Source: a virus
Length of the DNA: 29,591 nucleotides
IMG/VR virus record: IMGVR_UViG_3300029309_000235
Location: 1-29,591 of that record
Reading direction: 5' to 3' (one strand)
In this document: piece after piece, positions 6,143 to 13,614 of the stretch
Layout of the letters: each line of letters begins with the position of its first letter
Numbering within the stretch: the stretch's first letter is position 1
Made by a program: the position numbers and the translations under genes
Notes under the pieces: generated by a model
What the model was told of the DNA's origin: nothing
Databases searched by the model: none
Seen by the model: only the letters and a program-made list of their open reading frames with translations

Positions 6143-6712
6143 ATGAAATACTGTTTTTTTGACACAGAAACCACCGGCCTCAAGCCTGATCGCCACGAGC
6201 TGATCAGCTTTGCTATAATATTACACAACAATGATAAAGAGATCTATAGGACGCATCAAAAAATCACACCTTTAAGGCTCAACGAGGCAGATCCGCAGGC
6301 CTTAAAAGTCAACGGTTACACTTATGAGGGTTGGAAAAACAGCGTGCACTCAAGCAAAGCAGCACTCTGGTTAAGAGACTTTTTTGATCAGCGGCCTGAT
6401 ATGGTGATTGTGGGACACAACCCGCTATTTGATATTGAGTTTGTCAAGGCTCTTGTTTGTCCTAGATACACTAATTTTAAGATGAAAAATCGATATATAG
6501 ACACAAAGCATTTAGCGTTAGCTTCGTTGTTTCCTTTGGGCTTGAAGAGCTGTCGACTCGATGAAATTAGGCGTTTTTTGGGATGGTCGCTGGACAATGC
6601 ACATGACGCGCTTGTTGATACTGAGCATGTGCGGGATCTGTTTTATCTGTGTCGCCGTGACCTTAAAAAATTAGAGTGGAAATTTTTGCCCGATGGGATA
6701 AACTACACGTGA
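6143..6712 (+). CDS. DEDDh 3'-5' exonuclease (DnaQ-like)
   Basis: A 189-residue protein of the DnaQ/RNase T superfamily. Exo I motif FFDTETTGL (acidic residues D7 and E9), Exo II region VGHNPLFDIEFVK and Exo III HDALVDTEHV with the catalytic His and final Asp are all present, so it should be active on DNA or RNA 3' ends. No polymerase is fused to it. It may trim ends for recombination with the annealing-protein candidate, degrade host nucleic acid, or proofread. It is the only non-structural gene on the rightward arm. AAGGAT lies 5 bases before ATG. Confidence 0.9.
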   Translation: MKYCFFDTETTGLKPDRHELISFAIILHNNDKEIYRTHQKITPLRLNEADPQALKVNGYTYEGWKNSVHSSKAALWLRDFFDQRPDMVIVGHNPLFDIEFVKALVCPRYTNFKMKNRYIDTKHLALASLFPLGLKSCRLDEIRRFLGWSLDNAHDALVDTEHVRDLFYLCRRDLKKLEWKFLPDGINYT

Positions 6713-6751
6713 GCAGAGTGGTGTCTGCTTGGATCGGTTTTTATGCCGGTT

Positions 6752-6844
6752 CTCCTGTTGTAGGGCTTTATTAAGTCCTTGGGGGTGGCGCTTGCCGCCC
6801 TCAAAACTTTTTGTTATTGATACTGCACACTATAACAACAGGAG
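6752..6844 (+). promoter_or_regulatory. Inverted repeat able to hide the fibre-operon SD
   Basis: CTCCTGTTGT at 6752-6761 is a perfect 10-base complement of ACAACAGGAG at 6835-6844, which is the ribosome binding site of the first fibre gene (ATG 6852). In a transcript coming from the exonuclease gene the two could pair, closing off initiation. A transcript started after 6761 would be free. The terminator-like hairpin 6779-6804 lies inside the loop. Confidence 0.5.
6779..6812 (+). terminator. Terminator-like hairpin after exonuclease gene
   Basis: An 11-bp stem with two G-U pairs (6779-6789 with 6794-6804) and a GCTT loop is followed by AAC and five T (6808-6812). It lies in the 139-base gap between the exonuclease and fibre operon. 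The few bases between stem and T-tract make it imperfect, so it may be partial or regulated. I found no convincing promoter in the rest of the gap. Confidence 0.5.
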
Positions 6845-6851
6845 CTATATT

Positions 6852-7262
6852 ATGCGCATGGACAAAGGACGATCTACAACGACTGTAACCGGTATCGGGA
6901 CAGCATACGACGCCTCAAAGGGTTTAGAGGTGGATCTGAACTACTCGCCGAGAACAGCTGTGTATCTGGCTAAAGTCTCACTAGTTCAGGTTTTTCTTAG
7001 CAATTTGAGCGATTCCAGCACGCCGACAAAGCTGACAATCTCAATCAGCGAGGATGCTGCGGGCAACAATTTCTTTTTGACTGATACCCAAAGCACGATC
7101 CAAACAGGGATAACCACTGCAACAGACGGAACAGCGCTCTATATGCTCGATGTGATTGTGACGATGAGCAACGACCTAACAGATAAGTGTTTTGTATTTT
7201 TTAAGGTGGATCAGGGATCGTGTGATGTTGAAAAAGTGACGATCACTTGGGAGGCCCCATGA
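6852..7262 (+). CDS. Beta-rich virion/fibre-associated protein, 136 aa
   Basis: The first gene of the rightward structural operon. ATG 6852 is chosen over an upstream frame to 6729 because ACAACAGGAG lies directly before it. The protein is Ser/Thr-rich with alternating hydrophobic strands throughout and no signal or membrane segment, as expected for a beta-sandwich virion protein. ATGA overlap couples it to the next gene (7259-7262). It is probably part of the fibre or a decoration on it. No named family is recognised. Confidence 0.65.
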   Translation: MRMDKGRSTTTVTGIGTAYDASKGLEVDLNYSPRTAVYLAKVSLVQVFLSNLSDSSTPTKLTISISEDAAGNNFFLTDTQSTIQTGITTATDGTALYMLDVIVTMSNDLTDKCFVFFKVDQGSCDVEKVTITWEAP

Positions 7263-7543
7263 GCATCGCACGAGCTTTTAACAATGAAGGCGGCACAGGT
7301 GGCGGCGGTGGCGGCGGTGCTTCTGGTACGCAAAAAACGCAGGATTTTAGTAGCGAATTGAACGGCTCAAAGACGAGCTTTGTCATTTCAGAAAGTTTTA
7401 GCTCAAACTCCGTTAGAGTTTATTATAATGGTGTCAGACAAAGCGGCTCATCTGTGACAGAAACAGCAAGCGGGTTCACAATTTCGTTTGCTGCTCCTCA
7501 ATCAGGTGAGAGCTTGATCGCAGATTATAATTCAACCTCATAG
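7259..7543 (+). CDS. Small fibre-like protein with Gly-rich hinge
   Basis: A 94-residue protein: a short N-terminus (MSIARAFNNEGG), a run of glycine (TGGGGGGGASG), then a beta domain with VRVYYNGVRQSG and FAAPQSGESLIADY. That pattern also occurs in the C-terminal domain of the next gene (for example VFRNGVALKQ and SSSDTLNAFYIA) and is common in phage fibre tips. The start at 7259 is used because of the ATGA overlap; the in-frame ATG at 7247 lies inside the previous gene. It is likely a fibre tip or adaptor. Confidence 0.65.
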   Translation: MSIARAFNNEGGTGGGGGGGASGTQKTQDFSSELNGSKTSFVISESFSSNSVRVYYNGVRQSGSSVTETASGFTISFAAPQSGESLIADYNSTS

Positions 7544-7552
7544 GAGCTAAAT

Positions 7553-9187
7553 ATGGCTATTCAAATCAGAAGCAATCAGATCGCAAATGCGCAGGTCGGC
7601 GCAGCGAAGCTGGATCTATCATCGGGCACGTTTAATTTTGCCTCTGCTACAGTACAAGTGGCGACACCATCAGCAGATGCACAAGCTGCTAACAAAGGCT
7701 ATGTAGACTCTGTTGCTCAGGGTCTTGATGTTAAAGACTCGTGTAAAGTCGCCACAACTGCAAACATCACTCTAAGCGGGACTCAGACCATAGACGGGAT
7801 CGCTGTTGCGGCGGACGATAGAGTGCTGGTAAAGAATCAGAGCACCGCCTCTGAAAATGGGCTTTATTTGTGTAAAGCTGGCGCATGGTCAAGAACAGAC
7901 GACCTATCAGCGGGATCAGATGCTGCGGGCGCTTTTGTCTTTATTGAGCAAGGATCAACACAAGCCGACGCCGGTTTTGTTTGCACCAGTGATAAAGGCG
8001 CTGCCGTAGTCGGCACAAATCCGTTAGCTTTCACTCAGTTTTCGGGCGCTGGGTCGGTAGAGGCTGGAAACGGTTTAAGTCGCTCAGGATCGACTTTAAG
8101 CGTCAATCTTGACGGATCGACCTTGGCAGTATCTGGATCAGGTGTAAAAGTTGCAGACGGTGGAATAGCTGATGCTCAGATCTCAAACAGTGCAGCGATT
8201 GCAGTATCTAAGCTTGCGGCCTCTTCTGTCACCTTGGGCGGGGTAACTGTCTCTTTGGGTGGCTCAGATGCCACACCGGCTTTTAATCTTCAGGATGCGA
8301 CCGGTTACGCAACTGGATCTCTAGTCGGTACAATCTCAAATGCGCAACTAGCGGGCAGCATAAGCGAGGATAAGCTTCTTGGGTCTATCCCAAATGGAAA
8401 GCTCGCAAATTCTAGCATTTCGATCGGTGGTGTAACTTTTGCGCTTGGTTCGAGCGATGCGACCCCTGCGCTAGATCTCGCCGATGCAACCAACTATCCT
8501 ACTAGTTCTCTAGTCGGGCAGATAAGCAATTCGCAACTTAGTGGTAGCATTGCGAATTCAAAACTTGCAAATTCTAGCATTTCGATCGGTGGTGTAACTT
8601 TGGCCTTGGGTGGCTCAGATGCGACCCCAGCGCTGGATTTGGCTGATGCGACTAATTACCCTACTAGTTCTCTGGTCGGGCAGATAACGAACTCACAGCT
8701 TAGCGGCAGCATAAGCGCAGATAAGCTAGCGGGCAGTATACCCGACTCAGCCCTGCTTAATATCAGCGCTGCTAACAAAGTTCAGGGATCAGCGGTTCAG
8801 CTTAAGGCTTCTGGATCTGGTATTGCCAACGACTCAGGACTTAAAATCAACACAGATGGAGCTACAGTACAGGTCAACGGATCAAACAATCTTGAAATCA
8901 AGGATAACGGAGTAACAGCTGCTAAAGTTAGCTTCAATACTCAAATAGACTTTTTCACGCCAAACGGATCTACTCAAAACTTCGATCTGTCTAATACGAT
9001 TCCCGCAGGATTTGAGGGAATGCTCGTGTTTCGAAACGGTGTTGCATTGAAGCAGGTTGCCTCCTCTCCTGCTGATGTTGACGAATTTGCTTTGAACAGA
9101 ACCGGTGGAAGTGGCGGCGTCAGCAGAATAGAGCTGGGCGCTCAACCATCATCAAGCGATACATTAAATGCATTTTACATAGCTTAA
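7553..9187 (+). CDS. Repetitive tail fibre protein
   Basis: A 544-residue probable host-recognition fibre. The N-terminal part (about 1-170) has the pattern ANKGYVDSVAQGLDVKDS...VLVKNQ...ENGLY...AGAFVFIEQG, widespread in phage fibres. The middle consists of repeats of about 54 residues (SSISIGGVTFALG...DATPALDLADATNYPTSSLVG). The C-terminal 90 residues form a different beta domain, likely the receptor-binding tip. GGAG lies before ATG. It ends before a terminator. The tape-measure and tail-tip genes lie on the opposite strand, so the fibre is regulated as a separate unit. Confidence 0.85.
   Translation: MAIQIRSNQIANAQVGAAKLDLSSGTFNFASATVQVATPSADAQAANKGYVDSVAQGLDVKDSCKVATTANITLSGTQTIDGIAVAADDRVLVKNQSTASENGLYLCKAGAWSRTDDLSAGSDAAGAFVFIEQGSTQADAGFVCTSDKGAAVVGTNPLAFTQFSGAGSVEAGNGLSRSGSTLSVNLDGSTLAVSGSGVKVADGGIADAQISNSAAIAVSKLAASSVTLGGVTVSLGGSDATPAFNLQDATGYATGSLVGTISNAQLAGSISEDKLLGSIPNGKLANSSISIGGVTFALGSSDATPALDLADATNYPTSSLVGQISNSQLSGSIANSKLANSSISIGGVTLALGGSDATPALDLADATNYPTSSLVGQITNSQLSGSISADKLAGSIPDSALLNISAANKVQGSAVQLKASGSGIANDSGLKINTDGATVQVNGSNNLEIKDNGVTAAKVSFNTQIDFFTPNGSTQNFDLSNTIPAGFEGMLVFRNGVALKQVASSPADVDEFALNRTGGSGGVSRIELGAQPSSSDTLNAFYIA
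8405..8728 (+). repeat. 162-bp tandem repeats in fibre gene
   Basis: Two tandem 162-bp (54-codon) units start at 8405 and 8567. Their first 35 bases are identical, and a degenerate, longer unit precedes them from about 8215. Unit-number change by recombination would shorten or lengthen the fibre shaft in steps of 54 residues. Confidence 0.85.
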
Positions 9188-9249
9188 TAAATGTGTTAAG
9201 TACTGGACACATCTGCATGTATCTACATGGTTTCTAGTTTTCGGACATT

Positions 9250-9276
9250 AAGGCCCTCAGAAATGGGGGCCTTTTT
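9250..9276 (+). terminator. Rho-independent terminator of fibre operon
   Basis: A stem of nine pairs, AAGGCCCTC/GGGGGCCTT with one G-T pair and a six-base loop, runs straight into T5-T7 on the plus strand. On the other strand the T-tract is lost and the stem abuts the stop codon of the convergent gene (9275-9277), so it mainly stops rightward transcription. Confidence 0.85.
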
Positions 9277-9523
9277 ATGCTTCTGGTATGTCTTTATTGC
9301 CTAGATGCATGATCGCCAGCTTGGCTTTAACCTCGCTTAAAATGCTGCTAAATGTGCGTATGACTGCCGCCTCAGATACTTTGGCGTTGTGACTTTGAAT
9401 TGCGACACAGTACAGCAGAGCTACAACAATTTGTGACTCGTCAATTTTTTCCTGTTCTTTCAAGTAAAAACATAAGAAATTCAGCATCTTAGCTGATCGT
9501 TCATGTTCATCTTTACTTATCAT
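9275..9523 (-). CDS. Hypothetical protein, 82 aa, end of late operon
   Basis: The last gene of the leftward late operon, overlapping the coiled-coil membrane protein before it by 11 bp. It looks wholly helical, with an N-terminal KDEHERSAKMLNFL and a central hydrophobic helix (SQIVVALLYCVAIQ) too polar at its edges for a clear membrane span. It sits in the lysis region, so an accessory lysis or regulatory role is possible but not shown. Confidence 0.65.
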   Translation of the reverse strand: MISKDEHERSAKMLNFLCFYLKEQEKIDESQIVVALLYCVAIQSHNAKVSEAAVIRTFSSILSEVKAKLAIMHLGNKDIPEA

Positions 9524-9851
9524 TTGTGCGATCTAGTAATTGATTTAGTTTAGACACAATCTTTTCTATTGATTTTTGCGTTTCTTTCTGAGCTTCGTCC
9601 CGCTCAGATTCGACTTTTTCAACCACAGATCGCCAGCGGTCAATAATTTCTCGCTCTCTATTTTCCATTTTATGCAGCAGAGCTTCTCTTTCTTCGAGAC
9701 CTCGCTGATTGATTTGCTCGACACGCTCCATAAATTCGCCCTGTAACGTATCGAGGCGCTTTTGTCCTTCTCTTTGTGTGTATATTGCATAGATCGCAAG
9801 TACGCCCAGCGGGCCAGCATTAAGCAAAATATCATAAACAATATCCATCAT
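9513..9851 (-). CDS. Membrane-anchored coiled coil (holin/spanin-like)
   Basis: A 112-residue protein: a hydrophobic N-terminal segment (about residues 3-24, with GPLGVLAIYAIY) followed by a long charged heptad-like helix (EQINQRGLEEREALLHKMENREREI) to the end. This N-in/C-out or N-out/C-in layout with a coiled coil is typical of i-spanins and some class II/III holins. It overlaps both neighbours (ATGA with the upstream membrane protein) and lies three genes after the lysin. The exact type cannot be decided from sequence. Confidence 0.65.
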   Translation of the reverse strand: MMDIVYDILLNAGPLGVLAIYAIYTQREGQKRLDTLQGEFMERVEQINQRGLEEREALLHKMENREREIIDRWRSVVEKVESERDEAQKETQKSIEKIVSKLNQLLDRTNDK

Positions 9852-10075
9852 GGGATCCGTTGCTTAATGTCGTCAATGTCCCGACCAATTTGATCGACCT
9901 TGCCCGCTAAGCTCAGCATTGTCTCACGATACATGGCCCTGTCTTCTCGGTGCTCACTTAACGATTGATCGATCAGTGTCTTATAATGCCGCATAACGAT
10001 AAGCAACATGACCACGGCCAAAACCAAAGCGCCAAATTGTCCCGTCACACCGTCTATAATTTGTTCTGTATTCAT
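9848..10075 (-). CDS. Holin-like small membrane protein
   Basis: A 75-residue protein with one strong membrane segment (about residues 14-30, FGALVLAVVMLLIVMRH) and a charged helical C-terminal half (SEHREDRAMYRETML...DQIGRDIDDIKQRIP). It resembles small one-span holins or anti-holins of the lysis cassette. It forms an ATGA overlap with the next membrane protein; the pair may act together. Short length and position near the lysin support lysis over other membrane roles. Confidence 0.6.
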   Translation of the reverse strand: MNTEQIIDGVTGQFGALVLAVVMLLIVMRHYKTLIDQSLSEHREDRAMYRETMLSLAGKVDQIGRDIDDIKQRIP

Positions 10076-10082
10076 GGCGCAA

Positions 10083-10487
10083 TTATAGCTCAGATTTTGC
10101 TTCTTGTATTAATTTAGGTATGGCTGATCGTAAAATATTACTTACAACCTCAATAGCCTCTCTTTTGGTTATAACTTCGCCCTGAGCACTGTCAGGAGCA
10201 CGTACACGCTCTAGCTCTTCTGGCAGTTGGGCTAGTTCTTGAGCGAGCATCTTTATCATAGTCCATCTAAGCTTAGATACTGGATCAAGGCTATTACGGG
10301 CAAGCAGTGCACCCTCTAATCTAGGTGCAAGCTCGCAGATGAAATCGATCAGCATCTGCCAGATCTCGCCCCGTGTAACTTTGCGCCCACCGTCGCTGTT
10401 TTCGCTTTGACTGTGTTGGAGGTCGCTGTAAACATCCATAAGCTCTTCAACGAAGATGTGAACCAGCTTTAACTTGTTGATTTTCAT
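10083..10487 (-). CDS. Hypothetical helical protein, 134 aa
   Basis: It lies between the YkuD-like lysin and the holin-like gene. The protein is mostly helical and charged, with a hydrophobic amphipathic region (EIWQMLIDFICELAPRLEGALLARN) and a C-terminus ending in a lysine-rich helix. No motif is recognised. Its ribosome site is weak (GGGAAT). It may be a lysis regulator or a structural accessory; neither is shown. Confidence 0.6.
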   Translation of the reverse strand: MKINKLKLVHIFVEELMDVYSDLQHSQSENSDGGRKVTRGEIWQMLIDFICELAPRLEGALLARNSLDPVSKLRWTMIKMLAQELAQLPEELERVRAPDSAQGEVITKREAIEVVSNILRSAIPKLIQEAKSEL

Positions 10488-10523
10488 ATCAAATTCCCAA
10501 TTGTAAAAAAGTTTAATAATTTT

Positions 10524-11108
10524 TTATAAAAAGCGGCCTTCTAAAACCGTCAAGCTGAACTTTGAACCCCGCCCGTTTTTCTGTTGCTTGTAACAAAGCT
10601 CCATAAATTCAGCAAATCCGGTCTGTAGCACACAGCACCCAGCGCTCCATTTATTAACCAAGGCAGATCGATCGCCCTTGCTCGCTCTGTGGATCTGGAT
10701 TGCTGTAGCCTCTCCATCGTTGAATTCGTCTAGCTCAAGATTGCGGTTTGAGTCCCGCCACACGCCGATCTTTTTTGCTTGCACAAGGCAAGGGTATTCT
10801 CCTTTGTGAGATCCAAATGTAAACGCTGATCTGTATTGGTGCGGGTGTTTGAGGTGTGCTGTTCCGCCTTTGCGCATGGGGTTTTCCATCCAATGAGCAC
10901 CAGCGTCAAGCGTGCAAGGGAAAATGTATTCATGCCATTTTGAATTGTGATAGTGGATCACGTGGAGCAGGTCGTCAAACTCGTTTATTCTTGGCATGGG
11001 GTTTCTGCACCCTATGATATTCAGATCGTAGCTTGCTTGAAATGTTTTAAACCCCTCTAGTTCAGCAGCTGTTAGGGCGGGCGGTTTGTCTAAGTGTATG
11101 CGCAGCAT
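10524..11108 (-). CDS. YkuD-like (L,D-transpeptidase fold) lysin candidate
   Basis: A 194-residue protein from ATG 11108, one base after the stop of the tail-tip gene. The C-terminal half has IQIH (H140) and, 14 residues later, SAGC (S155, C158). This is the His...[S/T]xGC pattern of YkuD L,D-transpeptidase-fold catalytic sites. A DSNRNLELDE segment (about 119-128) resembles a calcium-binding loop. In a phage between tail and holin-like genes it is most likely a peptidoglycan-cleaving endolysin. No other lysozyme, amidase or peptidase is visible in the window. No signal peptide is seen, so release needs the holin. The family call rests on the motif only. Confidence 0.6.
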   Translation of the reverse strand: MLRIHLDKPPALTAAELEGFKTFQASYDLNIIGCRNPMPRINEFDDLLHVIHYHNSKWHEYIFPCTLDAGAHWMENPMRKGGTAHLKHPHQYRSAFTFGSHKGEYPCLVQAKKIGVWRDSNRNLELDEFNDGEATAIQIHRASKGDRSALVNKWSAGCCVLQTGFAEFMELCYKQQKNGRGSKFSLTVLEGRFL

Positions 11109-11109
11109 G

Positions 11110-12732
11110 TTAGGCCTCTGTATCTGTTGTTTGTTTGGTTTTTCGGCTGGGTATGCACAAGGTGAGTACACAGCGCTGATTGTCAAAGTCAAAGTCGCAA
11201 GCGGTTACCATTGCTCGTTTTCCTCTAAAGGTTCGATTCTGTGACTCAAGTAATCCATATAAATAACGAGAAGAAATCTCAACAACATCACCAGCAACCA
11301 AGCCCGCAAACTTGAGAGATGCCCGCAAAACCAGCCTTTCAGATATGTATAGATCCCATCTCCGCATGCGCCTCAAATCGCCGAGCGCCATTGTTTCTGA
11401 ATTATCAACACCGCCTCTATCATGCAAGTAATACAAGTTATTGTCTCTTTGGATTGTGGCAAGTGCCGGCAATGTGTCGACTCGATCCCCGTCATAAACC
11501 CCGCCTGAAAATTTACCCGACCCAGCTTGGTTGTACACGATGCGAGTAGTGCGATAAATGTTTGATATGTCAGGGTTAAAAAAGTCGTGACTCAAGATCT
11601 CAATGATGTCTTGATCGCCTATTTGCGCAACAGGAGCACCACCGCTGATCTCGCTGTCGACCTCATCAGGATCAGAACAGCCCCGCCAGCTTATCTTGCC
11701 TTGACGGTATACGGGCCATTGTCCGCCTAAAGTCCCAATGTCGACGATCGATCGGATCCCATTTGTTAAAGGGGATTCAATCGCTAAACCCCACTCATAA
11801 ACACCGTTATCAGATCTCTTAATGTAGCTAGCTTGCTTTGACGCATCTGCAAAATCAAAGAGATCTCTTGAAATGTAACCACCTACAGACCACTCACGCG
11901 GGAAAATATCAAGTGGCCCATTTGCTGATGCTGTGCCCGTACTTGTAATTATTGACCCAAGAATATCCCACGGCTGATTTTCAGCAAATGCGATATAAGT
12001 CGCAGTGGATCCTACTTCAGCAGACACACGAGATCCGCCCCTGTTTGTTACGGTGCTGATCCCTGTTATGTCATTGGATCCGCTTGTGCCCGTCCAGAAT
12101 ACATAAAAATCAGGGTCTCCGCTCACAGGGGTTATCTTGATCATTCCCCTTGTAGGGATCGATGCCGTTCCGCTGTGCTTTTTAAATACAGAATTTGAGC
12201 TTACTGTTAGCGTGCTGTCTGATGTACCCAGTGCGCTTGTTATGTTTCTGGTCTGACCTACTGCATAAAACAGGTTAAACCGTGGAGGATCTGAGCTAGA
12301 GAAGGCAGTGCCCGCTCTTGTGTCTAGTGAGTTTTGTAGAGCGCTCAGTAAGTCCCTAAAAGTCATTTGAAATCGACCACGAAAGCCGCTTAATGTGTCG
12401 AGCTGGCCAATAGCGATCCGCTCAAAGTCTGTCGATCCTATGACCCTACAATACAAAACCGCTATTTGTCCTTTTCGGATGTATGGTAAGCATTTTCTCA
12501 AGTTCCCTACTATTTGCACACTGAACCCACCGAAGCTCACATTCCATCGCTGTGGTATCACTCTAGATCCTGCAATGGATATGCCCGATGTGTCGATCTG
12601 TGGATGTCCTCGATTGCTGTGTATTGTGTACTCTTGCCCTAAATGATTTGCCACATTGACGAATTGCAGCGCCCACTCTAGCGATATTGAGCTACTGCTA
12701 AGTGCTCCTAAAAAGTCACGATTCCAGCTCAT
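11110..12732 (-). CDS. Tail tip/baseplate protein, 540 aa
   Basis: ATG 12732 is used because CGGAGAG lies just upstream and the previous gene stops one base before. A longer frame to 12774 would overlap that gene without a ribosome site. The protein is beta-rich. Its N-terminal region (VNVANHLGQEY...VIPQRWNVSFGGFSVQI...GQIAVLYCRV) and a middle part with RGRFQMTFRDLLSALQNSL resemble the hub proteins that sit at the distal end of siphovirus tails, after the tape measure and distal-tail genes. A central Ser/Thr/Gly-rich insertion is probably an exposed domain. The assignment is by position and fold impression. Confidence 0.65.
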   Translation of the reverse strand: MSWNRDFLGALSSSSISLEWALQFVNVANHLGQEYTIHSNRGHPQIDTSGISIAGSRVIPQRWNVSFGGFSVQIVGNLRKCLPYIRKGQIAVLYCRVIGSTDFERIAIGQLDTLSGFRGRFQMTFRDLLSALQNSLDTRAGTAFSSSDPPRFNLFYAVGQTRNITSALGTSDSTLTVSSNSVFKKHSGTASIPTRGMIKITPVSGDPDFYVFWTGTSGSNDITGISTVTNRGGSRVSAEVGSTATYIAFAENQPWDILGSIITSTGTASANGPLDIFPREWSVGGYISRDLFDFADASKQASYIKRSDNGVYEWGLAIESPLTNGIRSIVDIGTLGGQWPVYRQGKISWRGCSDPDEVDSEISGGAPVAQIGDQDIIEILSHDFFNPDISNIYRTTRIVYNQAGSGKFSGGVYDGDRVDTLPALATIQRDNNLYYLHDRGGVDNSETMALGDLRRMRRWDLYISERLVLRASLKFAGLVAGDVVEISSRYLYGLLESQNRTFRGKRAMVTACDFDFDNQRCVLTLCIPSRKTKQTTDTEA

Positions 12733-12733
12733 G

Positions 12734-13612
12734 CTACTCTCCGAAGGTGATCGTTCCGCCGACCCCATCAGCATAACTAAAATCAGCTTCTGCGGCCGAG
12801 CTGTCTATTATGTCAATTTCTATTTCTGGTGCTTCAAACGGTAGCGGATCATATGATCCTACAAACGGCGGTGTTGTGCTGTTTTCGTCTGGTAGGGTAT
12901 TTGGATTCCTTGATATACCATCAAATGATCTATGAAATGCAAACAGGGCGCTTAAATCGACCATCAGACGCACATCTAAGCTGAATAGAAAGCCTCGCTC
13001 ATTTGTTATAATGTTTCGGCCTACATCACCGGCCGGGCGGCGCAAACAGAGCGGCCAAAATCTATAGTGTCTTAAAAAAGCTCGTCTTGGATAAGTAAAT
13101 GCAATTCTGTTTTTTAGCGTTATTGTTCCACCAGCAGCGGGCGTTGTTCCGTTCACGGTGATTTTACCCTGCTCTCTGATGCTTGCAGGGCTTTCGCTCT
13201 CTATCACAACATAGTCGTTAACTGCTGGCGTGATGCTCCCTGCCATATCTACAAAGGGATTAGGAGCACAGCCCACAGTTAGATCACCGCTGTTGGGTCT
13301 GTTTATCAGTGGGTACGCATAAGCTTTGTCTGTATCAGAACAGAAACCGACAACACCTCCTCTATCAAGATGATTTTGCATAGCCACAAATTGAATAGCT
13401 AGATCCTCAGATCCGGCCATCCGATCACGCTGAATGTTTACAATTTCTCTTGTCAAGCCTACCGATCTATTGATGCCCCCGTTGCGCCTGTTTGCGTCTA
13501 CTGTCTCAACCTCAAAATCAGAAAACAGCTCGCCTATAACTTCGCCCATGTTGATCGTTACGAGTCGCCTAGAGTCCGGCTTTGGGTAATAAAAAAACTT
13601 AGAATTGCCCAT
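12734..13612 (-). CDS. Distal tail-like protein, 292 aa
   Basis: It is immediately downstream of the tape measure gene, where siphoviruses encode the distal tail protein that closes the tube and carries the baseplate. The start is supported by GGGAG 6 bases upstream. The N-terminal part (FFYYPKPDSRRLVTINMGEVIGELFSDFEVE) and a central beta-region (AAGGTITLKNRIAFTYPRR) fit a two-domain beta protein. There are no enzymatic motifs. It could instead be another minor tail protein. Confidence 0.6.
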   Translation of the reverse strand: MGNSKFFYYPKPDSRRLVTINMGEVIGELFSDFEVETVDANRRNGGINRSVGLTREIVNIQRDRMAGSEDLAIQFVAMQNHLDRGGVVGFCSDTDKAYAYPLINRPNSGDLTVGCAPNPFVDMAGSITPAVNDYVVIESESPASIREQGKITVNGTTPAAGGTITLKNRIAFTYPRRAFLRHYRFWPLCLRRPAGDVGRNIITNERGFLFSLDVRLMVDLSALFAFHRSFDGISRNPNTLPDENSTTPPFVGSYDPLPFEAPEIEIDIIDSSAAEADFSYADGVGGTITFGE

Positions 13613-13614
13613 GT

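Noticed and set aside
6816-6836. TTGTTA/TTGATA with TATAAC before the fibre operon as a promoter
   Set aside because: Spacers of 14 or 8 bases are too short for sigma-70; left uncalled.
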